From: Litorimonas sp051251645
Lineage (GTDB): Bacteria > Pseudomonadota > Alphaproteobacteria > Caulobacterales > Maricaulaceae
NCBI GenBank assembly: GCA_051251645.1
Contig: JBPOEY010000001.1
Location: forward strand, 1,240,001 to 1,304,000
Reading direction: 5' to 3'
Length of the DNA stretch: 64,000 nt
Part shown: positions 7,063-15,989 of the stretch, one piece after another
Layout of the letters: every line of letters starts with the position of its first letter
Numbering within the stretch: the stretch's first letter is position 1
Position numbers and translations under genes: made by a program
The notes under the pieces: generated by a model
Databases searched by the model: none
The model's input: the letters and a program-made list of their open reading frames with translations, nothing else
Told to the model about the DNA's origin: nothing

Positions 7063-10000
7063 ATGGGCTCGCTGGTCTTCGACAAGATCAATCTGACAGG
7101 CTTTAAGAGCTTCGTCGAACCCACAGATTTTATTATTGAGCCGGGTCTGACGGGTGTCGTCGGACCCAATGGCTGTGGCAAATCAAACCTACTCGAAGCC
7201 CTGCGGTGGGTTATGGGCGCGAATAGCGCGAAAGCCATGCGCGGGTCGCAGATGGAAGATGTCATCTTCTCGGGCACGCGACAACGCCAAGGGCGCAATC
7301 AGGCCCATGTCACCCTCACCATTGATAATAGCGCGCGAGTAGCCCCCGCCGCCTTCAATGACTCTGAACAACTAGAAGTCATGCGGGTCATTACCAAGGG
7401 CAAGGGTTCGACCTATAAAGTCAACGGCAAGACCGTCCGCGCTAAAGATGTCCAACTGCTCTTCGCCGATGCCTCAACCGGGGCAAACTCTCCCGCCCTC
7501 GTGCGGCAGAACCAGATTAGTGAACTGATTTCCGCGAAACCCGCCAACCGTCGCCGCGTGTTGGAAGAAGCCGCCGGGATATCCGGTCTCCACTCGCGTC
7601 GTCACGAGGCTGAACTGCGCCTGCGCGCGGCTGAGAACAATCTCGACCGATTGCAAGACATCGTCGCGCAAATCGAAAGCCAGTTGCTGAGCCTACGGCG
7701 GCAATCGCGGCAAGCGACACGCTACAAGCGGCTCGCGGGCGAAATTCATGAATATAAGGCGCTGTTGTGGCGTAAACGCTGGGTTGCGGCCTTGGATACG
7801 CTGTCCGGTGCGACCGATGCGCTACGCGCCTGCGAGGCCAATGTTCAGGATACTGCCCTCAAAGCGACTGAGGCTCAACGTCTCGCCGCGGACCTCTCCG
7901 GTACGCTCAAGCCAAAGCAGGAAGAGCAGTTGATCGCCGCCGCCGTTCTCGCCCGACTAAATGCCGCCAAGGACACGTTAGAAGCGGATGAACAGGCCGC
8001 AACCTCGGAAGTTCGCAAGCTCAAAGCGCAAATTGAACAACTCAGCGCCGATATTGAACGCGAGAGCGGTATTCTGGTTGATGCGCAAGCTGCGGAGGCC
8101 CGGTTGAAGGTCGAGTATGACAATCTCGCCGCTGTGGGGGACCAATCTGCCGCGCTCGATGCCGCGCAAGACGAAGCCGAGGTCGCGCTGCGCCTACGCA
8201 ATCAGATCGAAGCCGATATGTCCGAGCTCACAACGCTGATCGCGGGACAAACAGCCCGCGCGGAGAGTGCGGCGCGAGAATTAGACCAATCGGAACGCCG
8301 TCTGTCCGGCCGCTTACGCGAGCTTGAAGACGCAGCGTCTAAATTGGCGTCGATGTCATCCGATAGCGGCGCGTCGGCGAACTTGTTTACCGCATCGGCC
8401 AAGGACGCCCTCACGGCGCTCGAAACGGCTAAAGCTTCAGAACGTGAGGCCGCGGCACTCCGTAATGACGCCGAAGACGCCGACCAAGTCGCACGCGAAG
8501 CTTTGTCAGACGCCAAATCCGCGCTTGGCGTATTGACGTCTGAGCGCTCGGCCCTCGACCGGATTGTCAATCGTGGATCCCGCGACCACGCTACGGCTCT
8601 CTCACAAATCACGGTCCAGAAGGGCTATGAACACGCGTTAGCCGCAGCCCTCGGCGAAGATTTGGAAGCCGGGGTTGGCGGCACAGCCACATTACGGTGG
8701 ACCGGCGCCCCAGAGGCGACCCAGTCTTTGCCATCAGGGGCAACGCCCCTCTCACAGCTTGTCAGCGGCCCCGCCGAGCTTGTCGCCCGATTGGGCCAAA
8801 TCGGTGTGACCGATAGCGCCGCCGACTTAGCGTTCCAGCTCAAGCCCGGTCAGCGTCTGGTCACGCGTGGCGGCCATGTTATTCGCTGGGACGGGTTCGT
8901 TATGGAAGCTGGCGCAGAAACGGCCGCATCCGTTCGGTTAAAACAACAAGGCCGCTTGCAGGACATGGTCGCGGAAATCGATGCTGCCGAACAAGCCGTA
9001 GCACAGGCGCAAACCGTTTTTGAACAAGCGCGAGAACGTCGAAACGCCGCGAAGGACCGCGCCGCCACCGCGCGCGCGGCTCTGCCTGAATTGGAAAGGA
9101 AAGAGCGCGCCGCCCAAGCCGCCTTTGCGCAATATGAAACGGATGTGGCCCGCGAAACCGCGCAAAAGCGGTCCTTGGAAGAACGTATCGAGCGCCTTCA
9201 AGCCGAAATTACGGAGCTAAAACAACAACGTGACACGGCAAATTCTGCCGTCGAGGGCGCGGACCGTGACGAAACACTGGGTCCGAAACGCGAAGCTCTG
9301 GCCGAACGGCTTTTCACAGCGCGCGCTGACGCTGATGAGAAGAACACGACCTATCGGTCGTTACGCAACGCAATTGATGCCCGGACAACGCGGCTACAAG
9401 CGGTCGAGTCCGAACGCACCGATTGGAACCGCCGCCAGACGCAAGCCACCGACCGTGTCGCCACCTTGCAAGGCCGCCGCGATGCGACTGAAATGAACTA
9501 TCAGGCAGCGACGGAAGGACCTGATAAATTCGAAGATCGTCGCAAAGCCCTATTCACGCAACTGGAAGACGCGGAAGCGCGCCGTAAAGCCGCCGCAGAT
9601 TCACTCGCAGGGGCCGAAACAGCCCTACGCGAGGCCGAAATCAACGCCCGTGATCTGGAACGTCTTGCCGGGGAAGCCCGTGAAGCCCGCGCAGGCGCCG
9701 ACGCGCGTCTGATTGCGGCGAAAGAACGGATTGGCGAGACCAAAGCCCGTATCAACGAGACGCTGCAATGCGAGCCATCAGAGCTGAGTGAACATCTTGG
9801 CGAACTCTCCCCTGATTTGGCTCTGTCTGAAAATGATATTGAGCGAAAGCTGGAACGGCTTGCCTCAGAACGTGAAAAGCTCGGCAGCGTCAATTTGCGC
9901 GCTGATGAAGAAGCGGCCGAGCAGGAAGAAACGCTCAACACCATGATTGCAGAGCGCGAAGACCTGATCAAAGCGATCGCGCGATTACGCGAAGGCATTG

Positions 10001-10506
10001 ACGAGTTGAACACCGAAGGCCGTCAACGCCTGCTCGAAGCCTTCGACGTTGTGAACGGGCACTTTGCCAAACTCTTCGTGACTTTATTTGGTGGGGGCGA
10101 AGCGTGGCTAAGCCTGACCGAAAGCGACGATCCCCTAGAAGCCGGGCTTGAAGTCTTCGCTCGCCCCCCCGGGAAGACGCTCAAACCAATGAGCCTGCTG
10201 TCCGGCGGTGAACAAGCCCTCACTGCAACGGCGCTAATATTCGCGGTCTTCTTATCTAACCCAGCCCCCGTTTGTGTCCTCGACGAAGTCGATGCGCCGC
10301 TCGATGACTATAATGTTGGACGGTACTGCGACGTGCTGGACGAGATGAAGCGCCTGACGAACACCAAATTCATCGCCATTACACATAACCCTGTCACCAT
10401 GAGCCGTATGGACCGCTTGTTTGGCGTGACCATGGCCGAACAAGGTGTGTCACAACTCTTATCCGTCGAACTCGCCCGCGCCGAAGAGCTTGTCGCGGCG
10501 GAATAA
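7063..10506 (+). CDS. smc: Chromosome segregation ATPase SMC
   Basis: Subunit of the SMC-ScpAB condensin that organises and segregates the chromosome; scpA and scpB lie near 45 kb in this window. The protein is 1147 residues with the expected order: Walker A GPNGCGKS at 34-41, two long coiled-coil arms rich in Ala, Glu and Arg, a hinge at roughly 490-640 (containing AALGEDLEAGVGG), the ABC signature LLSGGEQALTATAL near 1046 and Walker B VCVLDEVDAPLDD near 1071. The ATG is three bases after the preceding stop, so it is probably co-transcribed with the two DsbA-like genes. Confidence 0.98.
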   Translation: MGSLVFDKINLTGFKSFVEPTDFIIEPGLTGVVGPNGCGKSNLLEALRWVMGANSAKAMRGSQMEDVIFSGTRQRQGRNQAHVTLTIDNSARVAPAAFNDSEQLEVMRVITKGKGSTYKVNGKTVRAKDVQLLFADASTGANSPALVRQNQISELISAKPANRRRVLEEAAGISGLHSRRHEAELRLRAAENNLDRLQDIVAQIESQLLSLRRQSRQATRYKRLAGEIHEYKALLWRKRWVAALDTLSGATDALRACEANVQDTALKATEAQRLAADLSGTLKPKQEEQLIAAAVLARLNAAKDTLEADEQAATSEVRKLKAQIEQLSADIERESGILVDAQAAEARLKVEYDNLAAVGDQSAALDAAQDEAEVALRLRNQIEADMSELTTLIAGQTARAESAARELDQSERRLSGRLRELEDAASKLASMSSDSGASANLFTASAKDALTALETAKASEREAAALRNDAEDADQVAREALSDAKSALGVLTSERSALDRIVNRGSRDHATALSQITVQKGYEHALAAALGEDLEAGVGGTATLRWTGAPEATQSLPSGATPLSQLVSGPAELVARLGQIGVTDSAADLAFQLKPGQRLVTRGGHVIRWDGFVMEAGAETAASVRLKQQGRLQDMVAEIDAAEQAVAQAQTVFEQARERRNAAKDRAATARAALPELERKERAAQAAFAQYETDVARETAQKRSLEERIERLQAEITELKQQRDTANSAVEGADRDETLGPKREALAERLFTARADADEKNTTYRSLRNAIDARTTRLQAVESERTDWNRRQTQATDRVATLQGRRDATEMNYQAATEGPDKFEDRRKALFTQLEDAEARRKAAADSLAGAETALREAEINARDLERLAGEAREARAGADARLIAAKERIGETKARINETLQCEPSELSEHLGELSPDLALSENDIERKLERLASEREKLGSVNLRADEEAAEQEETLNTMIAEREDLIKAIARLREGIDELNTEGRQRLLEAFDVVNGHFAKLFVTLFGGGEAWLSLTESDDPLEAGLEVFARPPGKTLKPMSLLSGGEQALTATALIFAVFLSNPAPVCVLDEVDAPLDDYNVGRYCDVLDEMKRLTNTKFIAITHNPVTMSRMDRLFGVTMAEQGVSQLLSVELARAEELVAAE

Positions 10507-10730
10507 TGTGTTGGACATGTTCGCTTAAGCTCTTGTGAGTGGCTCCCACGACGGAAATAAACAATCTTTCCCGGCGGAACTGATAATTGAACAAGTTTAG
10601 TCTCAGATTATTTTCTCCCAGCGACTGACTCGCGCAGGCTTTGAACTGTTCTGGAAAAACTCTGTCAAAACCTTTGCGGAAAACGATATTCATTAGCAAT
10701 ATCAAAGACTTAGTGACGCGCCTACCTGTG

Positions 10731-10759
10731 TTGACTTCCCTTACCCCCTTGTCTAGGTA
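10731..10759 (+). promoter_or_regulatory. Candidate sigma-70-type promoter of the atp operon
   Basis: TTGACT (10731-10736) and TAGGTA (10754-10759) are separated by 17 bases and lie 61 bases before the atpI ATG. They are the best promoter-like pair in the 313-base gap between smc and atpI. The rest of that gap (10507-10730) shows no gene on either strand that I could support. Confidence 0.5.
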
Positions 10760-10819
10760 GAGCGCGCTTTCGAAGGGTGCTGTCCCAGCATTCTTTTGAG
10801 AGCGTAACACTTGGTTTTC

Positions 10820-11188
10820 ATGCCGGAAAAGAACGGACAGTCCGACCCCTCCTCGCCGACCGATCTCGACACGCTCGAGAGCAAGCTCGCCGCCGCTAAC
10901 GCACGACGAGACGCTAAAATCGGACCGGATAAGAGCGACGACAATTCCCTTCTTGGAATGGCATGGCGATTGAGCACGGAGCTTCTGGTGTCCGTTCTGG
11001 TAGGAATGTTCCTCGGTCTTGGGATCGATACACTTCTCGGAACGAAACCCTGGGGCTTTTTTTTAGGGCTTGGGTTCGGCATTGCCGCCGGGTTTATGAG
11101 CGTGTTTCGCACGGCGAATGCCATGAATGCGAAAACAGCTCATTTGCCAGTCGGTGATAAAGTTCTCAAATCGGATGATGAAGACTGA
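10820..11188 (+). CDS. atpI: ATP synthase accessory protein AtpI
   Basis: Small membrane protein of the AtpI family, which assists assembly of the c-ring and often heads F0 operons. The frame opens at TTG 10811, but ATG 10820 (MPEKNGQSD) is the more natural start. The 122-residue product has a hydrophilic N-terminus of about 45 residues, then two hydrophobic helices, LLVSVLVGMFLGLGIDTLL and GFFLGLGFGIAAGFMSVF, joined by a short loop. It is followed by atpB after 11 bases. Confidence 0.9.
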   Translation: MPEKNGQSDPSSPTDLDTLESKLAAANARRDAKIGPDKSDDNSLLGMAWRLSTELLVSVLVGMFLGLGIDTLLGTKPWGFFLGLGFGIAAGFMSVFRTANAMNAKTAHLPVGDKVLKSDDED

Positions 11189-11199
11189 AGGAGCGGGAC

Positions 11200-11952
11200 G
11201 TGGCTAGCGGACCCATGGAACAGTTTAAGATCGAGCGCGAAGCCGATCTATTTGAGATTGCCGGACAAACGGTGTCCTGGACGAATTCGTCCTTATGGAT
11301 GGTCGTGTCGGTTGTTTTGATCATTGGGTTTTTCGTCCTGACGATGCGCGGTAAACTGATCCCCGGACGGATGCAGTCCATGGGCGAGCTCTCCTACGAA
11401 TTTATCGCGGATATGGTCCGCAACACAGTCGGGCCAGAAGCCATGCGCTTCATGCCATACGTCTTCGCGATCTTCTTCTTTATTCTGTTCTCCAACTTGA
11501 TTGGAATGAACCCTTACGCCTTTACAACAACATCCCACCTCGCAGTTACGGCATCCCTCGCGATCTTCACGATCCTGATGGTCATGGTCGCCGGGATTTG
11601 GAAAAACGGCCTAGGTTGGTTCAAAATTTTCGCACCGTCTGGTCTGCCCTTGCCGATGTATCTTATCATCGTGCCGATTGAGATCATCTCGTTTATCTCT
11701 CGCCCGGTGACACTCGCCGTTCGTTTGTTTGCCAATATGGTCGCCGGACACGTCCTGTTGAAGCTATTCGCAATTTTTACCGCTTTCTTGCTGGCCAAGG
11801 GCGGCATTACGTCTGTCGGCATCATCTTGCCGATTGTTGGGACATTAGGTATCGTCGCGCTTGAGTTTCTCGTCGCAGCGCTTCAAGCCTTCGTTTTCGC
11901 AATCCTGACCTGCGTCTATCTGAACGACGTCTACCACGTCGGTCATCACTAA
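11200..11952 (+). CDS. atpB: F0F1 ATP synthase subunit a
   Basis: Membrane subunit forming the proton half-channels next to the c-ring. It starts at GTG 11200, supported by GAAGGAGCGGGAC immediately upstream. The 250-residue protein has several transmembrane helices and the essential stator arginine Arg175 in LAVRLFANMVAGH. The C-terminal helix pair ends with FVFAILTCVYLNDVYHVGHH. It is part of an F0-only operon; the F1 genes are not in the window, as usual in alphaproteobacteria. Confidence 0.98.
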   Translation: MASGPMEQFKIEREADLFEIAGQTVSWTNSSLWMVVSVVLIIGFFVLTMRGKLIPGRMQSMGELSYEFIADMVRNTVGPEAMRFMPYVFAIFFFILFSNLIGMNPYAFTTTSHLAVTASLAIFTILMVMVAGIWKNGLGWFKIFAPSGLPLPMYLIIVPIEIISFISRPVTLAVRLFANMVAGHVLLKLFAIFTAFLLAKGGITSVGIILPIVGTLGIVALEFLVAALQAFVFAILTCVYLNDVYHVGHH

Positions 11953-11993
11953 CTTTTTCACGTTCATCACAGCGATTTCCAAGGAGAAATAAA

Positions 11994-12215
11994 ATGGAAG
12001 AAGCAGCACGTTACATTGGTGCCGGCCTCGCCGGGACAGCCCTCATCGGCGCCGGTATCGGCATCGGTTCGATCTTCTCGAAATATCTTGAAGGCGCTCT
12101 GCGCAATCCTTCCGCAGCCGCTAGCCAGCAGACAAACCTGCTGCTCGGTTTTGCGCTTTGCGAAGCAACGGGCCTATTCGGCTTCGTTCTCGCCATGATC
12201 ATCCTGTTCGTCTAG
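11994..12215 (+). CDS. atpE: F0F1 ATP synthase subunit c
   Basis: Proteolipid of the rotor ring, 73 residues as a two-helix hairpin. The first helix is glycine-rich (GLAGTALIGAGIGIGSIF), the polar loop is LRNPSAAASQQ, and the proton-carrying carboxylate is Glu58 in FALCEATGLF. Residue 57 is Cys where I expect Thr in most alphaproteobacterial homologues. I see no signature of Na+ specificity. It is preceded by AAGGAGAAATAAA, a strong ribosome binding site that fits the high subunit copy number. Confidence 0.98.
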   Translation: MEEAARYIGAGLAGTALIGAGIGIGSIFSKYLEGALRNPSAAASQQTNLLLGFALCEATGLFGFVLAMIILFV

Positions 12216-12263
12216 ACTTTTTGATCAACTGACCTTCGCGTCAGTTTAATGGAGACTAAGTCG

Positions 12264-12800
12264 ATGGCGGCTGAAACCATCTATAATGACGGCGAAACTG
12301 CAGCAGAAGCCTCTGCTGTTGGCTTGCCGCAACTCGACCTCTCCACGTGGACGAGCCAGATATTCTGGCTCGCCCTCACCTTTGCGGTCCTATATTTTGC
12401 TTTGTCGCGTTTTATTCTGCCGAATTTGCGCAATACACTCGCTAACCGGTCTGATCGGGTTGCGGATGATCTCGACAGTGCCTCGCGCATGAAAGTCGAG
12501 GCTGAAGAAGCCGAAAAAGCCTATGAACAATCCTTGCGAGATGCGCGCGCTAAGGCGTCGAATGTCGCTGAAAGCACGCGTCAATCACTCGACGCTGAAA
12601 TTCAGGCTGAACTTGACGCGGCTGATGCAGACGCTGAGCGTGAAGCAGACATCGCAGAAGCGCGTATTCGCGAAATCAAAACGGCAGCATTATCGAATAT
12701 TGACGCCGTTGCCTCAGATGTTGCGGGGACACTCGTCTCTGAACTGGCGGGCAAGACTGTCACCAAAGCCGTATTGACGGCTGCTCTGAACAAGGCTTGA
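12264..12800 (+). CDS. atpF': F0F1 ATP synthase subunit b'
   Basis: Peripheral-stalk subunit that pairs with the b subunit encoded next. ATG 12264 (MAAETIYND) is preferred because GGAGACTAAGTCG precedes it at good spacing; an upstream in-frame ATG lies at 12249. The product has 178 residues. Residues about 31-50 (TSQIFWLALTFAVLYFALSR) form the membrane anchor, followed by a long acidic, Ala/Glu-rich helical domain with the SRFILPNLRNTLANRSDRV transition typical of b'. Having both b and b' genes is usual for alphaproteobacteria. Confidence 0.93.
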   Translation: MAAETIYNDGETAAEASAVGLPQLDLSTWTSQIFWLALTFAVLYFALSRFILPNLRNTLANRSDRVADDLDSASRMKVEAEEAEKAYEQSLRDARAKASNVAESTRQSLDAEIQAELDAADADAEREADIAEARIREIKTAALSNIDAVASDVAGTLVSELAGKTVTKAVLTAALNKA

Positions 12801-12804
12801 TCCA

Positions 12805-13326
12805 ATGACGGCCAACCTCATTTTTGCGGGCGGCAAAGCCTGGTATCTCGCGTCTGAGTTCTGGGTTCTCGTCCCGGTTCTCTTGTTTCTTGCGCTTGTT
12901 GCATGGAAGGGCGGGTTCAAAGCTGCTGGTTCCGCGCTCGATAAACGTGCGGATACAATCCGCGATGAACTTGATGAAGCCCGGCGTTTGCGCGAAGAAG
13001 CGCAAACTTTATTGGCCTCATACCAGCGTCAGCAAGCCGAAGCCGAAACCCTTGCAGAAGAAATCGTCGAACGCGCCCGTCGCGATGCTGAAACAATGGC
13101 TGCAAAGGCGCGTGTTGATCTCACAGAGCGGCTACAGCGTCGCGCCGCTCAAGCTGAGGCCAAGATCGCATCTGCCGAAACACAAGCACTAGCCGAAGTG
13201 AAATCCAGAGCTGCGGACTTAGCCGTAAACATGGCTGAACAGATAATTCGTACGGAGATGAGTGCGACAGATCGGGCACGTCTTTTCAAAGACGGGATCA
13301 ACCAAATGGACGGCGCGCTAAACTAG
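12805..13326 (+). CDS. atpF: F0F1 ATP synthase subunit b
   Basis: Second peripheral-stalk subunit, 173 residues. An N-terminal transmembrane helix (FWVLVPVLLFLALVAW) leads to a charged coiled-coil domain rich in Ala, Glu and Arg. It starts four bases after the b' stop. It closes the operon: about 50 bases downstream a short AT-rich hairpin (TTATCG-TTTTT-CGATAA) may end transcription, but it is weak and I do not call it as a terminator. Confidence 0.95.
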   Translation: MTANLIFAGGKAWYLASEFWVLVPVLLFLALVAWKGGFKAAGSALDKRADTIRDELDEARRLREEAQTLLASYQRQQAEAETLAEEIVERARRDAETMAAKARVDLTERLQRRAAQAEAKIASAETQALAEVKSRAADLAVNMAEQIIRTEMSATDRARLFKDGINQMDGALN

Positions 13327-13406
13327 CGCCTAAACTCTATCGCATTTTTATCGTTTTTCGATAATTTAATTTGGCTTTTTGTCTCAATTTGTGCTTTAGG
13401 GTTCTT

Positions 13407-14621
13407 ATGAGACACACACCCCTTACTCTTTCTGTTATGTTAGCGATGGGGTTTAGTGCCCCCGTTTTTGCGCAAGCACAGACTGTCTCAACACCAGCTC
13501 TAAATGTTGCGATTGATGCGCAACCCTCCCCGTTTGACCGGTTTTCTCCGCGTCCATCTACAAATATCCGGATGGATTTTACAATCTGGGACGAGATGCT
13601 CAGAGAGATGGTTGTTTATACGGGCCCAAGCCTGAGACAGCGTGCGTCGCGCCCAGCACCGGGGCTAGGCTCGCGACAAGTTTACGGGCACACATCGCCC
13701 TACCGTTTAGAAGGAAATCGTGTTTTCTTCGAAGAAATCGGGCCGGAACTCGCGGCAATTATTGGCGACTATATCTTCGACCTTGTCGAAATCGGGAATG
13801 ATATCGACATTACGACATTGCCCCGCAATGAGCAGCTCGCCTATTGGCTCAATTTACACAATGCCATCGTCATCAAGGCCATTGCGGATGAGTATCCAGT
13901 CGGTGAGCCGTCAAATCTGACTGATCAATATGGGCGAAAATTTCATGACATGCCGCGCATCAACATCAATGGCGTCGAATTGTCACTACGCAATATCCGC
14001 GAGGATATCGTCTATCAAAACTGGAATACGCCGCTCGTTATCTACGGGTTTTTCCATGGTGATATCGGTTCACCATCCATACAGCGCAAAGCTTATTCAG
14101 GCGAAAACATACAAGACACGTTGCGCTTTTCAGCGGATGAATTCGTCAATTCGCTGCGGGGGTTCATGGCTTTCGGAAAAACCGCGCGTTTGTCCCGCCA
14201 CTATGAGGATGCAGCGCCATACTTCTTTGCAAATTTCGACACGGATCTACGCGCACATCTTAGCCCGCTGATGATCGAGGCTGTCAGAGAGCAACTCGAT
14301 AAAACCAACAACCCTATGAAAATCGCCGCCTATGAAGACGCGATTGCCGACCTGACCAAGGGCGAAGCGAATCGTGGAAATTATTCTCAGGTAAACACCC
14401 TCGGTCGCTTAGGCAGCGGCACCCCATCCGTTCTGGATCGGGCGTTGCGTGAACAAGGCGAGAAGTTCCGCCGTATCCGTGAGCGCGGTTTGTTTGGATC
14501 TGTGACGATTGAAGACATTCAGACCGTTGACGATGCCGATTTTGGTACGGTGACAGGGCCGAGTTCGATTCAAATCGGGCCACTCGCTGGTCAGGAAAAA
14601 AAAGCAGAAGGTGACGAGTAA
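13407..14621 (+). CDS. Exported DUF547-domain protein
   Basis: Predicted secreted protein of 404 residues. ATG 13407 is chosen because it yields a signal peptide (MRHTPLTLSVMLAMGFSAPVFA) before QAQTVS; the open frame extends back to 13371. A DUF547 domain spans roughly residues 135-250, recognisable from LPRNEQLAYWLNLHNAIV and the following VELSLRNIREDIV. DUF547 proteins are exported and of unknown biochemical role. The C-terminal 130 residues are mostly polar. A terminator hairpin follows at 14647. Confidence 0.85.
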   Translation: MRHTPLTLSVMLAMGFSAPVFAQAQTVSTPALNVAIDAQPSPFDRFSPRPSTNIRMDFTIWDEMLREMVVYTGPSLRQRASRPAPGLGSRQVYGHTSPYRLEGNRVFFEEIGPELAAIIGDYIFDLVEIGNDIDITTLPRNEQLAYWLNLHNAIVIKAIADEYPVGEPSNLTDQYGRKFHDMPRININGVELSLRNIREDIVYQNWNTPLVIYGFFHGDIGSPSIQRKAYSGENIQDTLRFSADEFVNSLRGFMAFGKTARLSRHYEDAAPYFFANFDTDLRAHLSPLMIEAVREQLDKTNNPMKIAAYEDAIADLTKGEANRGNYSQVNTLGRLGSGTPSVLDRALREQGEKFRRIRERGLFGSVTIEDIQTVDDADFGTVTGPSSIQIGPLAGQEKKAEGDE

Positions 14622-14646
14622 CCACTCGTCCTTCACGCATAAAAAA

Positions 14647-14666
14647 GCCCGGACGATTGTCCGGGC
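14647..14666. terminator. Bidirectional rho-independent terminator between convergent genes
   Basis: An eight-base perfect stem GCCCGGAC/GTCCGGGC with loop GATT. Read leftward it is followed by six T, so it terminates the DUF1328 gene well. Read rightward it is followed by CCCTTTTC, weaker, and could serve the DUF547 gene. Confidence 0.85.
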
Positions 14667-14693
14667 CCTTTCATAACTTTTATCTAGGTCTAA

Positions 14694-14858
14694 CTAGGCT
14701 TTTCTTACCAAGTGCATGATCAAGCCGATCACGAACAGGATGATAAAGACGTAGAAAAGAAGTGTTGCAATACCTGAAGCGGCTCCGGCGATACCGCCAA
14801 AACCGAGCACGGCGGCGACAATTGCGATGACGAAAAATATAATGGCCCAACGTAGCAT
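14694..14858 (-). CDS. DUF1328 (YtjA-like) small membrane protein
   Basis: A 54-residue protein with two hydrophobic helices, MLRWAIIFFVIAIVAAVLGF and LLFYVFIILFVIGLIMHLV, linked by the invariant-looking GGIAGAASGIA. This is the pattern of the DUF1328/YtjA family of tiny inner-membrane proteins. The start is supported by CATCAGGGAGAAACC before ATG 14858. The family is common in proteobacteria and often linked to stress or envelope conditions, without a defined biochemical role. Confidence 0.9.
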   Translation of the reverse strand: MLRWAIIFFVIAIVAAVLGFGGIAGAASGIATLLFYVFIILFVIGLIMHLVRKA

Positions 14859-15033
14859 TGGTTTCTCCCTGATGATTGAGCAGTATCGCTCTCGGAAATT
14901 AAACGGCTAAACACACGAAATCGTTCCCAAACTTTCTTTCAAAATGAGCAGGTTTCTTGACGACCCTCTACATGAGCGCGAAAGACAGGGTATATTTGGC
15001 CTATGATCGGGGCGATTTCACTGGAGGCGGATC

Positions 15034-15552
15034 GTGAAACGCGGTATATTTACTCTCACGGGGCTGTTCTGCAGCCTTCTTACGCCCACAGCCTTCGCGC
15101 AAGTCCGTCCCATGACCTTTGCAGAGACCACGGTCGACGCGACGCCGTCAGAAGCTTTTGCCGATTGGACGACAGCAGACAGAATTCAAGACTTCTTCGC
15201 ACCACAAGCGACAATTGATCCAAAGCCAGGGGGCCTGTATAAACTTTGCTTTGCACTAAACGCCGAGGAAGGTGAATGCGGAAATGATAGCGGCCGTATC
15301 TTAGCCATTCAAACGGATGAAATGCTCAGTTTCACATGGGCCATGCCGCCCTATATGCCAGAGATCCGCCCTCATCTGACGGTAGTCCAAATCCTATTCA
15401 GCCCCGTTGACGAAACACGGACTCGCGTTCGGCTCTTCCATACAGGCTATGGTTCTGGCGAGGCGTGGGATGAAGGGCGCGCCTATTTTGACCGGGTCTG
15501 GCCAAAGGTTTTGGAGGATTACCGCGACTTTAAGGCGACTCCTCGACCTTGA
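15034..15552 (+). CDS. Exported SRPBCC/AHSA1-like protein
   Basis: A 172-residue protein starting at GTG 15034 after a strong GGAGG site. Residues 1-22 form a signal peptide ending AFA. The rest resembles the SRPBCC/AHSA1 (START-like) ligand-binding fold: SEAFADWTTADRIQDFFAPQATIDPKPGG near the N-terminus and the C-terminal helix AYFDRVWPKVLEDYRDF. Cytoplasmic relatives bind hydrophobic ligands or Hsp90; an exported version is less common. The 3' end overlaps the convergent ExbD gene by 23 bases. Confidence 0.75.
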   Translation: MKRGIFTLTGLFCSLLTPTAFAQVRPMTFAETTVDATPSEAFADWTTADRIQDFFAPQATIDPKPGGLYKLCFALNAEEGECGNDSGRILAIQTDEMLSFTWAMPPYMPEIRPHLTVVQILFSPVDETRTRVRLFHTGYGSGEAWDEGRAYFDRVWPKVLEDYRDFKATPRP

Positions 15553-15931
15553 TCGTGACCGGAATTTGGGCTGCATCCATGCGGTCTTTTACGAATACGA
15601 CGGCCGCGACGCTTGTCTTGGATTGTGCCTGCACTGACACGGTCGCATCGGGTGCCTGAGCTCTTAACGTCTCAACGCGTGCCGGGATGGACGTAAGGCT
15701 GACGCGGTCGCCCTCAATGAAAGCTGTGTCCGAAGCATCCAACAAGACAAGTATCGTCGGTATTATTGATGGCGGCGCATTAGTTTCAGGTGTTTCCGCA
15801 AGGGCGATGCCCCTTTCATCGAGAAAGACGGCAGAGACGATAAAGAAAATTAGCAAGATAAAAATAAGATCCAGCATGGGCGTCATGTCGACGCCAGCCT
15901 CATCATCGGCTCTATGGAAACGACGTCTCAT
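15530..15931 (-). CDS. ExbD/TolR-family biopolymer transport protein (no ExbB partner nearby)
   Basis: A 133-residue protein with a short basic cytoplasmic N-terminus, one transmembrane helix (about 17-37, MTPMLDLIFILLIFFIVSAV) carrying the family's conserved Asp at residue 21, and a periplasmic domain ending at a Glu-Ser-Pro tail. ExbD/TolR proteins form proton-driven stator complexes with ExbB/TolQ. No ExbB/TolQ gene lies within the window, so the partner must be encoded elsewhere. It is followed on the same strand, 58 bases upstream, by the DUF5060 glycosidase gene. Confidence 0.85.
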   Translation of the reverse strand: MRRRFHRADDEAGVDMTPMLDLIFILLIFFIVSAVFLDERGIALAETPETNAPPSIIPTILVLLDASDTAFIEGDRVSLTSIPARVETLRAQAPDATVSVQAQSKTSVAAVVFVKDRMDAAQIPVTIKVEESP

Positions 15932-15989
15932 ATTACTCTCCCCTCAATACGTATGACATTATAACATATCATAGCAATTTCGGGAAGGG

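Noticed and set aside
10575..10600. GAAC repeat (GAAC-N8-GAAC) upstream of the atp operon
   Set aside because: Spacing is eight, not seven, so it is not an alphaproteobacterial LexA site.
13340..13375. Terminator after atpF
   Set aside because: The only hairpin is six A/T-rich base pairs with no clean T-run; too weak to call.
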